A stretch of 64,000 bases of DNA. It comes from Topomyia yanbarensis (taxonomy: Eukaryota; Arthropoda; Insecta; Diptera; Culicidae). Below, one piece after another: positions 10,381 to 21,323 of the stretch; the stretch's first letter is position 1; each line of letters starts with the position of its first letter. Under the pieces are notes generated by a model that made no database searches, was not told the DNA's origin, and saw nothing but the letters and a program-made list of their open reading frames with translations. The translations under genes and the position numbers were made by a program. The stretch spans positions 9,734,001-9,798,000 of the forward strand of contig NC_080672.1 of NCBI RefSeq assembly GCF_030247195.1, written 5' to 3'.

Positions 10381-11340
10381 TCAGTACAATAATCTGTAAA
10401 AAATGAGAGAATATCGCAAATGTTCTTGGTAAATATTAGAACCAGAACGATTAATTTGTAATGCCGGACAATAAATAACGAAAAAGAGCGACATTAGTAA
10501 GCCTCCCTGAAGCACCCAACCTTAAGCTCTAAATAGAGCTCTAAAAGTTCTAAGACATACCTACAAGCACATTTAAAATTTAGACAGCTTCGTACCGTTG
10601 CGTGACTCACAACCGTTAACCAACCGAACCAGCGAAATCGATTCCCATGAATAAAAACGCCATCAAGCAGGGCCAGTGCATTATAATTTCAAAACGCACA
10701 ACCTCCGAATGAAACGCGAAGAAAACGCCTTCGGCATATCGATACACACTCATTGATTGACGACAATTGCCTTTAATTGAACGCCAGAAATCATATTAAT
10801 GTTCTCAATCATGTCCCCGCCAGTTTAGCCCGCAGAGCCCGGCTGGCGAAACTGGTCCCTTTACGCAGCAGCAGCAACAGCAGCAGCAGAAACAATTCCC
10901 GTCCAGCTCACGTACCTATAATATGTGAAGTTTTTTTTAAAAAACGTGTTTAATCCACCTAACAGTGTGATGAGACATTTCTTATAACTCTTATCACTCT
11001 TCGGATATTATATCGTTTGAGAGCATTTAGAACTTGATGCTTCGCGATGTTTTTGATAACACATACTACATGGGATAGTGGCAGGACTCAGAGAATCGCT
11101 CAAATCAGCACAGGACAACATCAGTGCTAGGAATCTCAAACCAAATCAATGGGAAAGCGAAAAAATGGCCCATAAAATAGACATACCAACGAATTATTGT
11201 TAATGCTCTGTTAATAAAATATCTATATTGTGGTGGGAAAACTGTATTTTCCTAAAGGGGTTATATATTGTACTGAAACAAAAAAAAACGATTTTTTTTG
11301 AATCGATTTGAAGTTTATATTTTACTCAAATTTCCAACGC
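10381..11340. other. Interval with one repeat-family end
   Basis: It holds a short CAG-rich run near 10866-10890. At about 10947-10990 there is a solo end of repeat family A (TTTAATCCACCTA followed by a degenerate ACATTTCTTAT). Nothing else was recognised. Confidence 0.45.
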
Positions 11341-11354
11341 GACTGAGAACTAAG

Positions 11355-12012
11355 AAATCAACGCTTTTTCTTGAAAAGGGCGATACTAGCAGTGATACCA
11401 TTCAAAGAAAATCAACAGTGTATATTTCCAGACTTGGTTTTATTTCCTATTTAAGAACTATTGTATTTTTTTACATTCTAGATTGCATGATTCAGTGATC
11501 GAAACCCAAAACTTCATAAAGTATTTGAAATTATTAAATTAAAATTTGTTTTTGCTATTGAAATTGACAAAATGATAGTATCGCCCCTTTGGCGATTGTT
11601 TACTTTTTCGGTCCCATCTATCAGCATTGAAGTATCGCCCTTACGTTTTTTACAATAACTACCGTTTTACACCACCGATTTCGTCCGGGTTTTTTCAATA
11701 GAGATCATTGTTACTATTTACAGCTGGTATCAGTTTGATAATCCTAAAAAATACGAAAATAACAGTTTCGCCTCTAAACTGCTAGCAAAAAAAGTATCGC
11801 CCTGTTTGTTTGCATGGAGCGTGGAGGGCGAAACTTTAAATAAACAAACAAAAATACAGTTTCGCCTGTTGTACTTTTTGCTGTAGTTTAAGAAAGCAGT
11901 ATCGTAGAATCCAAACTTTTAGGTTAATTTGTTGCGTTTCAAAGCCCTCATTCGCATGTATCTATGTTTACATTTGTAAGTATCGCCCTTTTCACAAAAA
12001 AAGCGTTGAAAT
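11355..12012. mobile_element. Unclassified element with inverted ends and TATCGCC boxes
   Basis: An inverted pair lies at 11355-11387 (CAACGCTTTTTCTTG then AAAAGGGCGATACT) and 11979-12012 (AGTATCGCCCTTTTCACA then AAAAGCGTTG). Between them the box GTATCGCCC, or the variant GTTTCGCC, recurs in both orientations near 11578, 11631, 11763, 11793, 11825 and 11860. Clustered subterminal boxes of this kind are typical of transposase-binding repeats in non-autonomous DNA elements. No transposase frame was seen. Confidence 0.55.
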
Positions 12013-12240
12013 GAAATCGCAGCTCCTGATATCACGCTATCTCTGAAGTACATGCGTGCATAGTTTCAAATTTTACTTCGACATCGACTTTTTCTAAAGG
12101 TGACTTCCCAGTAGTATTCTTGATTTGAATTATTATCACTAATCCTAATGCAAAAGAACAAATAAAAACCACACGAAAACGAACCGTTTGGGAAAATCAT
12201 CATCATTAGTGGAATTTTCATTTTCACGAAACTTTTCGAT

Positions 12241-13505
12241 AACCTTCCGTCACTTGCGTTAATGCACTGGGTGCACAGTAGGGTGACAGGAAAAAATTAC
12301 CCCTATCGGCCCACCTCTGCGTCGATTCCTAGTCCCACCAGGAGTACTTGCACCAAATTTGAAGCAAATCGGACAAGTCCAACTACCGCACCAACGGGCC
12401 TGAAGTTTGTATGGGAATTTTCAATAATTTACATAGAGAAAACCCACCAGCACACATTTTCGCCGCTAGGTGGCACTGTATGCATCGTATTATCACTGTA
12501 AGTGAAAATAAGAAGGATAATTGAATTGTCTACAACTTAGTCGAAGACTGCAAGTAAATCCGACTTTGTTTAAAAAAGTTTTTAAACTTTTAATGAAGTG
12601 ATGTCTGAGTCAGTTTTGCATGGGGCCTGATAGTGCGTGGTTGTGTATCAGTACTCGATTCACACGAACTAAACATTTTTGTGAAATAATCGTTGGGTTT
12701 AGCTCAATGGTATGTTCAGAAGAATTATAGTAAATAATACGAGTCATGCTTTGATTAGAAAATTTTAGTTCCACCTGTTACCGCATAGAGGGCGCCAACA
12801 CTAACTTTTCAACGGAGAGAGATAGAAATTTGGTGTCTTCTACAAAGTTATAGAACAGGCATTTTTCAGTATTTCTTCTGAACATCTTGATACTCTATCT
12901 CTCTTCTATGAAAAGTTAGTAGTGGCGCCCTCTATGCGGTCACAGGTGGAACTAAAATTTTCTAACCAAAACATAACTCGTATTATTTACTATAATTCTT
13001 GTAAACATACTATTCGGCTAAATCTAACCATTATTTCACAAAAATATATAGTTCGCGGGAGTCGAGTACTGATACACAACCATGCACTGCTAGGCCCCAT
13101 GCAAAACTGACTCAGACATCACTTCGTTAAAAGTTTAATAACTTCTTTTAACATAGCCGGATTTACTAGCAGTCTTCGACTAAGTTGTAGATAATTAAAA
13201 TATCTTTCTTATTTTCACTTACAGTGATAATACAATGCATACAGTGCCCCCTAGCGGCGAAAATACGATCTAGTGAGTTTTCTTCATGTAAATTGTTGAA
13301 AAATCCAATATAAACTTCAGGCACGTTGGTCCGGTAGTTAGACTTGTCCGATTTGCTTCAAATTTGGTACAAGTACTCCTGGTGGGACTAGGAATCGACT
13401 CAGGGGTGGGCCGATTGAGTTTTCAAAAATTCATCATTTTTCTGGGCAGCCTAGTGCACAGTGCTTTAAAAATCTAGCGAAATCGTCTTAGGGCACCAGC
13501 GGGTC
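12241..13505. mobile_element. MITE family M1, copy split by a foldback element
   Basis: The left part 12241-12278 (AACCTTCCGT then GCACTGGGTGCACAG) and the right part 13454-13505 (GTGCACAG then AAATCTAGCGAAATCGTCTT) join into an M1-like sequence when the foldback at 12279-13453 and one GTGCACAG are removed. The M1 right inverted end is missing. Confidence 0.8.
12271..13461 (+). mobile_element. Foldback element FB1, copy 1, with 8-bp target duplication
   Basis: The element proper is 12279-13453 (1,175 bp), flanked by perfect GTGCACAG duplications at 12271-12278 and 13454-13461. The ends are TAGGGTGACAGGAAAAA and, reverse-complemented, TAGGCTGCCCAGAAAAA. Two arms of about 555 bp are near-perfect inverted copies, meeting across a loop at about 12832-12886 beside the mirrored box GAGGGCGCCA. 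The 8-bp duplications and TAGGG-type ends suggest mobilisation by a hAT-like transposase (inference). There is no coding capacity. Confidence 0.88.
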
Positions 13506-14379
13506 TGTAAAGAATACTAAATATTAATTTCTATTCCATACTTTTCAGTTCAGCAATTCGAGAGATCGTGCTCACCGCAAGCCATGAAAAATAGACTACG
13601 TTGTGAAGCGATGGTCACTATTTATTAAAAAATCACGGTTGAATAAAAAATAAAACTATTAAAAAATTTCAAATAGTTTATAATTTTCACAAACTTATTA
13701 GGAAAAATTGTTTAATAAGCTTTTGTAATATTGTGTAGGAAAAAAGCTGAAAATTTGAAAATAAATCTGAGGATTATGATTGATTACAGAACTCTGGAAT
13801 TTTCTATTGGAATGTTTTCAGGCAGGAATTTGATATTGATGCTATTAGACAACTGTGAAATCAAGATCAATAGATCAGTTACATATCAGGACCCCATTCC
13901 GACAATTTATCAAAAGTCCTCATGATGTTTACAACAACAGAATATCAATCTACGGATCAGATAATGTTATTGTAATATTGAATTGAATCAGTCTGCATCA
14001 ATAAATTTTCAACTCCAATCCAATTTTTTTTTTTGGTGTGGGGGGGGGGGGGCTGTATGGTGTTAAACCCCAAAACCTTCTTTTGGCTACGTCGTTGCTT
14101 GGAGTTATTTATTTCGCTTTTCATTTTCCGAAAGGTTTCAGATCTATCCGATGGTCATAAGTTAGAAAAATTGCAGTCAGAAGGTTCGCATAAATGTACA
14201 TTTTTGCACTGATAAGTTATCAAGTTCCTTCCAGACAACTTGAAAGTGTTCGGTGATTATTTCTAGTGGTTGTAGATAGAAAAATGAAATACAAAATTCG
14301 ATTTATCGAAATAATGTTTGGCTTATTTCAATGGATTATTACTATATTGAACAATAAATAGGCGACGAAGAGTAATCCA
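13506..14379. other. Interval with a poly-G run
   Basis: No gene was recognised. A T-run is followed by TGTG and 13 consecutive G (14040-14052). The open frame at 13731-13925 has no recognisable motif. Confidence 0.5.
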
Positions 14380-14700
14380 CAAACAACAAGCCATAACTTT
14401 TAAAGTATTCAAAATAGATATTTGAAGTCTTCAGTAAAGTTATTCGCAAAAGTAAGAGCTACAAATTTGCTGAAGGCATCATTTCGTTATAATCACTTCC
14501 AAGAAAATTTGAGAAAATATCTCACTCATAGGGGGATTAATCAGCAAAAGCACAATACCAAAAGAAAGGGCATATTACCTCCATTAAATTCTCCGAAGAT
14601 ACAATTGACCTAAAATAAGCCGTTTTGGCGTTAATAATAGATTACATGTTTTTGGTCACATTTCTGGCAATGGGAAATGATAAAAATCTTTCGTCCGCAT
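14380..14700 (-). mobile_element. Relic sharing the foldback core motif
   Basis: It contains ATATCTCACTCATAGGGGGA then TTAATCAGC at 14515-14544. This is the reverse complement of the CTCCCTAAAAGTGAGATA core found in foldbacks FB4 and FB5. The phrasing around it (CATAACTTTTAAAG, CAGTAAAGTTATTCGCAAAA) is also typical of those elements. No inverted ends were found, so it is a fragment. Confidence 0.5.
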
Positions 14701-14929
14701 TTAATGTTAAATATCTCTTTTGATAATAGTCCGATTTCAACAATCTATAGCTTGTTCGAAAGGTATTCGTTAAAGCTATCTAAAAACATATAAATTGGTA
14801 ATCTATATTGTCAATTTCTGCAGATAATTTAAAAAAACTGCAAAAAACGCCATTTTTACGCATTCAAACATTTATATCTTAAAAACTAAACATCAGAATC
14901 AAAAACAAATTAATAGCGTTCATACTGTT

Positions 14930-15172
14930 TTTTAGTTCTTTCATTTAAAATTGGTTTGGATAAGATCGGTTCAGCCATTGCTGAGAAACACGAATGAGAA
15001 TTTGTCCGTTACATACACACACACACAGACACACACACACACACACAGACATTGTCCCAAATCGTCGAGCTGAGTCGATTGGTATATAAGACTCGGCCCT
15101 CCGGGCCTCGGAAAAAATCTTGAAAGTTTGAGCGAATTCTATACATTTCTTTTATAAGAAATGTAAAACGTG
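14930..15172 (+). mobile_element. Repeat family A, 3' part with CA microsatellite
   Basis: The conserved order of this family is visible: a unit with GATCGGTTCAGCCATTGCTGA, a (CA)n tract at about 15014-15050, GAGTCGATTGGTATATAAGA, the small hairpin GGCCCTCCGGGCC near 15095, and the end ACATTTCTTTTATAAGAAAT. The same order occurs at 46930-48175 and, inverted, at 54466-55885. Confidence 0.7.
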
Positions 15173-15670
15173 ACGCATTTGTTTGCAAGTATTACTAGTC
15201 TGTTGATGTGTGTATGTAGAATGTCACACATGGATATTTTCTTTTAAACCGAACACAATCATTAACATAAATCAAGCATTGATTTATAATTACACCCCTT
15301 TTTCACTGCGTTGACTTGCAAAGTTCCAGTAATAACTATAGCAACGCAACAGATCTACTTCAATCATTGCTCACTTGGATCTACGAGCAGTTGTAATCTC
15401 TTAACAAATTGAAATTATTGGGCATAAATTAGAATGATACCGAGCTAGACGCAAACAAGATTGTGAGTAGGCCTGGTGGTCGGATGTGTTGTTCCCTAAG
15501 GCATACAGTTTCAAGAATTCAATCTGCTACAAGGATATTTAAACGTGTAATTTCAGAATAGTGAGACAATCTTTCATTCAATTCTCGATTAAGTGTCCAG
15601 TTTACTAGACAATAGGTGGGGGGGAGGCGAAGAAGGAATGAATTTCTGAAACATCGTGTCACAAACTTAC
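15173..15670 (-). other. Start of the intron of the host gene
   Basis: The sequence downstream (minus strand) of the GTAAGT donor at 15665-15670. It is AT-rich with no exon seen. No matching acceptor or next exon was recognised between here and position 1, so the intron probably covers the whole left end of the window, including both retrotransposons there. Confidence 0.5.
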
Positions 15671-15973
15671 CTCGATCTTGAAGCTCCCCACGCGCTGATG
15701 CTGATGGTCCCGCAGGTCTCCCTTCTCTGTCAGTCCGGCCGCCGTGTAGTGCGATGCGATGGAGCTGGCGAACTCTAGCTCTTTCCGGACGCTGCTGAAA
15801 TCGTGGCCTGCCGCTTCACAGGGCATGCTGATACCGAGCATTCCACACAACTTGCTGTTGTTGTTGATTCCACCGCTATTGCCACTATTGTTGTTGTCCA
15901 GTAGTGTGTCCAGTAGTGCCGGCCCTGCTGACGATGCTGATGGTGATGGTGGTGGTAGTGCCCCTTCCGCCAT
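15671..15973 (-). CDS. First coding exon of an unidentified host gene
   Basis: Exactly 101 codons run from an ATG at 15971-15973 (AATATGGCGGAAGGG) to a consensus splice donor (GAG|GTAAGT, intron from 15670), leaving a phase-0 junction. The peptide starts MAEGALPPPSPSASSAGPAL. It then has an Asn/Gly/Ser-rich low-complexity stretch, followed by a more ordinary sequence (KLCGMLGISMPCEAAGHDF, then SVRKELEFASSIASHYTAAG) and ends GSFKIE. A proline/serine- and Asn-rich start is common for insect regulatory or signalling proteins, but I do not recognise the family. GC content and codon use stand out from the AT-rich surroundings. A TATA/initiator pair lies about 530 bp upstream. The rest of the gene should lie beyond the left end of the window. 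Confidence 0.7.
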
Positions 15974-16503
15974 ATTCCAGCACGTCCGGTGCTCAACAAC
16001 AGACACGACAACAGCAACAACGGCTACAACCAGGCATGGTGCGTTTGTGTTTTGGAATGTATTTTTTTATATCTTTTTTTTCGGTTGCTTGGATCTCGCC
16101 GGCTGTTGTGGGTGGAATTCGACTTGGGCGGTTTGAAGCTGGCGGTGAAAATGAGGAGATAAATTAAGGTTGTTACGTGTGACACTTTGGTGCAAATAAA
16201 AACAATCTAATTAAAATGACATTGCATGTGTAGCATTCCTTGTGGGCGCGAGGGATGAGTAAGCTGAAACTGTACAAAAATTGGGAACAGTTTTGAAAAA
16301 TAACGCGTATCCACCTTACAGAAGAGAAGTAAATAATATCTTTCTGAAGTACGATATGTGGCACCCCTCGTAAATCTGCTTAAGAATGCAAAAGAAAGTG
16401 TCAGATTGGAAAAGCCGTTTACGAGAAACAACGACAACTGGACCAAAATACACAAACTCATCTCACCCCGTAATACTTCCAAACAACGTAAATGAGAAAC
16501 ACT
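15974..16503 (-). other. Predicted 5' UTR of the exon at 15671-15973
   Basis: The region between the predicted start site (16503) and the ATG. It contains an upstream ATG (CCATGCCTGGTTGTAGC near 16040) whose frame closes after about 14 codons, so the transcript would have a short uORF. No splice pair was needed, but an additional 5' exon cannot be excluded. Confidence 0.4.
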
Positions 16504-16532
16504 GAATTAAAGGCTACGTAGAGTGATATATA
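16501..16532 (-). promoter_or_regulatory. TATA box and initiator of the host gene
   Basis: On the minus strand TATATAT (16526-16532) is followed by the arthropod initiator TTCAGTG, with the +1 A opposite 16503. The TATA start is 29 nt upstream of +1, the canonical distance. Confidence 0.5.
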
Positions 16533-18489
16533 ACTCCAGTGTTTTTAAAATTAAATCACATTAAAACACTATATACCGTTCGCTGCCGCCAACGTTGTCG
16601 TCGTCGGCGGCTGCAGCCGGCGTCAGGGAATTGCGTGGGCAGCACCAGAATGAATTGAGAATTTTTCGCCTGGTATACCCTCCGTTTCCTCAACGATCTG
16701 AACTCGTGAGTGCACGCAGCAGCTTCACATTATATGACAATTTGCCATCCTTCTCACGGAGGAAGGTTCCATTCAACTGCAACAACGCGTTGCAGTTGGG
16801 AAGAATGCGTGTGACGTGTGAACGATCGTTCGGGTGAGGACGGCGAATAGTCACAAATTAAATTGACAAGAAAGAAATTCTACAATGGAAATAATTAAGA
16901 GATTTTAATACAGCAGGGACGAGAAGGATGACAGTGTCAAGCGATGGTGCTGATCATATGGCGATCGCAGCAGGCGAATTGGCTTACAAGTGGGACACAT
17001 TTTCGATGCACTCCGCTCGGTGGTGAATATCATGGCCTGCTGCATTCTAAACGTGATTGGAACTATCAAAAAGAAGGATAATAAATAGTAGCTAAATGAG
17101 TCAACAATAGCTGTCCATATTTGAGGTTGCCTAATTATTAGGTTCCCGAAAAAATGAACATTTTATAATAATGATACTTCACCACAAATGTAGAGTCAGT
17201 CAACGCGACATTAACGGTGGCAAATTGAGACATTTTAATACCGCGTGATCCCCTTGCTGCTCCCGGATAAATAGGTTACGGTTACGGCAAAACAAAATCG
17301 TTTTCGATCACTACGAAGGAGCTTATTTTCGCACATACCAAGCGGAGCAATAAAGTATAGTTATCCATATACTGAACCACTCTAGCGGTTGATACTGCTG
17401 CAAATTGGAACCGGTTTAATTAAGCTGCTACCGACACGCGGTCCAGCCGGCCGCCGATACCTTCCCCGTTGAGAACGAATTAATCCTGCCTTGTGTCGGC
17501 TGCAGTCGATTTGGTGACCGCACACACCTTGTCGCAACTTTGTCACCACGTTTGTGATACGAACGGAGTGAGTGAGTGAGTGAGTAATATTAAGTGCGTG
17601 TTTTATGTGACAGCCGGTACATATTAAATGAGCATTATGGAACTGATCATTTTGAGGCCCCACAGCAGCAGCCATTCGGCAACAATCTAGCGGTATCGCC
17701 GATTTCGAACGCGCTCGTATTATTAGATGATCATGTGATCGAACGACCGGCTCAACTGTGGGTGCGACTTCGAAAGAAAAACGCGACTAACCGTGTGATA
17801 CTCGATATTATTATATTAATAAATGATAAGTGTACAACTCTGTTAGCCACTATGGCTGTATCGGAGTAAACATTCTTCTGCTTAATCGAAACTGGTTCTC
17901 GCTCAGCGTCTAATCTTGTGCGATCGTAGTACGTACGGACCCGCAGCCAGTAGAACGTAATTAGCTGAATTACCCTACCCATATTAGCTGAATTCATTAT
18001 ACGTCCGGCTAATTACCGCAGCACCAGCGACCATATCTGGTGGAAGGAGTGGAGTGCGGGTGACAATAAGTCTCATTTTCATACTCGATACCTTGATACA
18101 TTAGCCGCGATCTCTCATTCCGCTAAGTAGTCGTAATATAGTCACACAGACAACTCTGCGAACCAGCAAACAATATCGTTTCATAGCAGAAAAAAAAACA
18201 AAAACGATTAAACCGGCGTGATTTATTAATCAACGCGCTTAATGATTTATAAATAATATTACAATAAAATGCCGAGTCGCGCTTGTACCCGCACCGTGAA
18301 CGATAATGGGTTGAAATGATTAGTCTCGAGATGACGGGATTCCAATCCCCCGCATGGTTGAGCATGATTTAGTACTGTCTGTTTTCCTGTTTTTTTTTTA
18401 AGTTTGCGTTAATTAAAAGTAAAGTTGTTTTCATATCTTGTCCAAAGAAAAAAATATTTCTCATTTTACTGGACGATATTGGAGAGTAA
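16533..18489. other. Unique flank upstream of the host exon
   Basis: GC-richer non-repetitive DNA with a GTCGTCGTCGG run at about 16589 and a short GAGT tandem (GTGAGTGAGTGAGTGAGT at about 17568-17585). It has short open frames on both strands but no splice-supported exon. It could hold enhancers or an alternative first exon; none is demonstrated. Confidence 0.4.
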
Positions 18490-18912
18490 TAGCATACACA
18501 GAAAAAAAATATTTTATAATTTTAAGTTTATTTTCATGCACATATTTGGAGCATGAATATAAATGTGAAATTAAGTTCCACTACAAATACACACGACTTG
18601 TCGTGCTTTCTTCAACGAATGTTATTATAATTTTACACGTGGATTGAAAATTACAGGTTCTTTAAACAGAAAACTAATGTACTTCAACGTATTTTTACTC
18701 GAATAATGCTGTAAAATGAATGACATGTACTATTACACGAATGAAAATGTAAAATTGTGTGCTGTTTGATGCTCCAATTGATTTTAACGTAATTTTCAAT
18801 CAAATTTTTGATTCAATCTTTATGTAAACATATAAAGATTGAATCAAAAATTTGATTGAAAATTCATATTGATTTACATGTCGTTCAAATTTCATTATTT
18901 TTTGGTGTGTAT
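18490..18912. mobile_element. MITE-like unit with a perfect central palindrome
   Basis: The ends ATACACAGAAAAAAAATATT (about 18494) and, reverse-complemented, ATACACACCAAAAAATAATG (about 18890-18910) are inverted. Inside at 18791-18864 is a perfect hairpin: 33-bp arms (ATTTTCAATCAAATTTTTG at the outside) and an 8-nt loop. Confidence 0.55.
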
Positions 18913-20094
18913 AACATGCACGAAATATTGAAGACAAAAAATGTTCGAAAACTTTTGATCATTTACGGCCGTTACCCATAAAGGTTTCAAAGTATCAATC
19001 ATTAGCACACTCGATGAAAGCATGTGTGTTGTTCACGTTTGGTTGGGATCATGGCTAAGATCAAAATTAGTTTTTAGCGTTTCGAATTCTCCTCGTCAGT
19101 AACAAGCACCATCTTGGTGCCAGTTAGATGATAAATCAAAACTAGCACCAAAATTAGTACTAGTTGGACGCTCAATCCTGAATAAAAAAAGTCATACGTC
19201 TTTCATAAACTGCCACTGGCAGGTTTCAAGGGATATTTCGAAAACAATCAGAAATCAGGAATCGGAAGCGACTGGCTCAAATGGCGCGTTCCCCATGCTG
19301 AGATTTGTGCATTTCTATGATTTGTCTTTTCATCATCTCCCTAATGGGAATGATTGGGGAAACAGTAAAGTGAGGGATCAGTAAAATAACGACACAGAAA
19401 ACAGCATTTTTCACCCCAAGGGAATAAAGACATTTCTGGATGAGCGGATATATCAACACCCCCGAGGGGATATTGAGCTATCAGAACGACAACACCCTTG
19501 AATAGATACTGTGATTTAAATTCGGCTTTAACCGATTTGGGTTTATAATCCTTCGCCGTTACTTTTTAAGCCATAATTCATTTTATAACTCTTTTTCGCT
19601 AGAAATTCCAGAGAACGGTCGTCGATACAGCAAAAATACTGGTGTATTTTCTTTGTGACTTGGTTCTCAGAAATTCCCAGCAAACAGCCCACGAATAAGG
19701 ATTATGGAAATCTAGCCTCATCAAAACATCAATACTCTTCAAACATTCCTTGGGATTTCACGGAATGTAAAGGAATGCCTTTTACTGGTGAAGGCTATCT
19801 GGTTCGACAATAAAACGGAAGTCCCGTGCCTTCCCACTTATCTCCACCAATGTCGTTATCGTGAGAGAACCAAACAGAACCATACCTTAAACCAAACCAA
19901 CTGAACCTGGGGATGAATGAGTTAGGAGGGATTGAAAAGAGACACCCGCGAAGACATATTTTAACAGATCATCCTTCAGCGCAATCGAATAGTGACCTTT
20001 CTCCAACCATGCTTGCACTCGATAAGTATTGAGACTCGAAGACCCTATATAATTAGCCGAAACATGGTCGAAGAGAGCACCTCTGCGATTGTGC
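18913..20094. other. Interval with one dispersed direct repeat
   Basis: Holds the first copy (19105-19197) of a ~90-bp sequence (TTGGTGCCAGTTAGATG through AAAAAGTCATACGTC) that recurs at 22498-22584, with a fragment at 22692-22717. The rest was not recognised. Confidence 0.5.
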
Positions 20095-20250
20095 TTCTTT
20101 TCTTTGATTTAGATCAATTTTTTTTCAATTCTTAAGGAATTAGAAGGAGCACGCTTCTCGCAACTACCAGTATTCTTTTCTTTGATTTAGATCAATTTTT
20201 TTTCAATTCTTAAGGAATTAGAAGGAGCACGCTTCTCGCAACTACCAGTA
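20095..20250. repeat. Perfect 78-bp tandem duplication
   Basis: Units 20095-20172 and 20173-20250 are identical over 78 bp (TTCTTTTCTTTGATTTAGAT at the start, CGCAACTACCAGTA at the end). Identity implies a very recent duplication or an assembly duplicate. Confidence 0.95.
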
Positions 20251-20447
20251 TACACACCTGATAGTATGGAAAGTGGCTCAATTTTCGATTCGCCTAAAAC
20301 CCGCTAGGGATCTATACGCATCAACGGTTTAATCAAAAAGAGTGGAAATTTACAATCTAGCAAAGTCCACACAATTAAATCCATTTTTTTCGACCACTTA
20401 TTCAAAATTGAATTATCACACAGTAGAACCGCAAGAGCTGGTTACAT

Positions 20448-20900
20448 CTAGACGATGTACTCATGATCCGATAACGGCGGTTCGAGCTCGTTGGGTATGA
20501 GCCATTTTGCCAACTTATGCGTAATATCGTCAGAACAGAGAGTAACATCTAACACCGCTTCTCTGCCAGATCGTGCAAATGTTGGGTGATTTCCTATGTT
20601 AAGTATATGCAAATTTGTGTTCCTTAAACAGCCCATCATTTCCTGATATCTGAGTTGCATCACCAAGCCCATTTCTGACACATTATGATACAACCCTTTT
20701 GATATCATCATCAGACGGTGTTGATTCATTATGCGGCGAATATGCCGAAAAATGGACGTATTTCCTGTTTATGTTCTGAACAGTCTCATTGACTGTGACA
20801 GCACAAATATTACGAGTCGGATAGAAGATATGCGTCGATAGTACTATTCACAAATTTACATGCGCGAGGCATTTCACGTGGATTTGTCATGCCAATTTGT
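20448..20900 (-). pseudogene. Endonuclease fragment of a non-LTR retrotransposon
   Basis: Minus-strand translation shows INRKYVHFSAYSPHNE with a frame change near 20680. It then shows NLHILNIGNHPTF, LDVTLCSDDI and LSDHEYIV (SDH catalytic motif). These are the last two blocks of an R1/LOA/I-type endonuclease. No RT follows on the 3' side, so it is a truncated, frameshifted remnant. Confidence 0.75.
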
Positions 20901-21323
20901 TGTAAGCTACGAAGACTGGGATAAGTATCTTTCCAACATAAAAGTTTTATTTGACGGAAATACGGTTTTTAAATCTATGTAGCTTTTGCTTCCTGCAAAA
21001 GGCGGGATAGATTGATAGTTGCTGTACGTCTATGCTGAAAATTAATTTGGGCTATTCGAACCATGGTCGATAAGAGCATTGCACATTTCATCACCGGCAC
21101 TTATTGTGCATCAACTAGAAGATACCAAACACATTGGCTTATAACCGCCTAGAACGAACCCCGAAATGGGTATTAGTGATATGACCATAATTTGAACCCC
21201 ATGATTTGCGAAGAAACAAACGTCCACTATGTAAGAGATTCGCTTAACACAGTAAGGATAATACACACGACACTTCGTGTGCGATTGGCGTACTTCAATT
21301 ATGCCAGCCATTTAGTCCTCGTC
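20901..21323. other. Unannotated interval
   Basis: Probably further decayed sequence of the neighbouring retrotransposon; no motif could be read with confidence. Confidence 0.35.
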
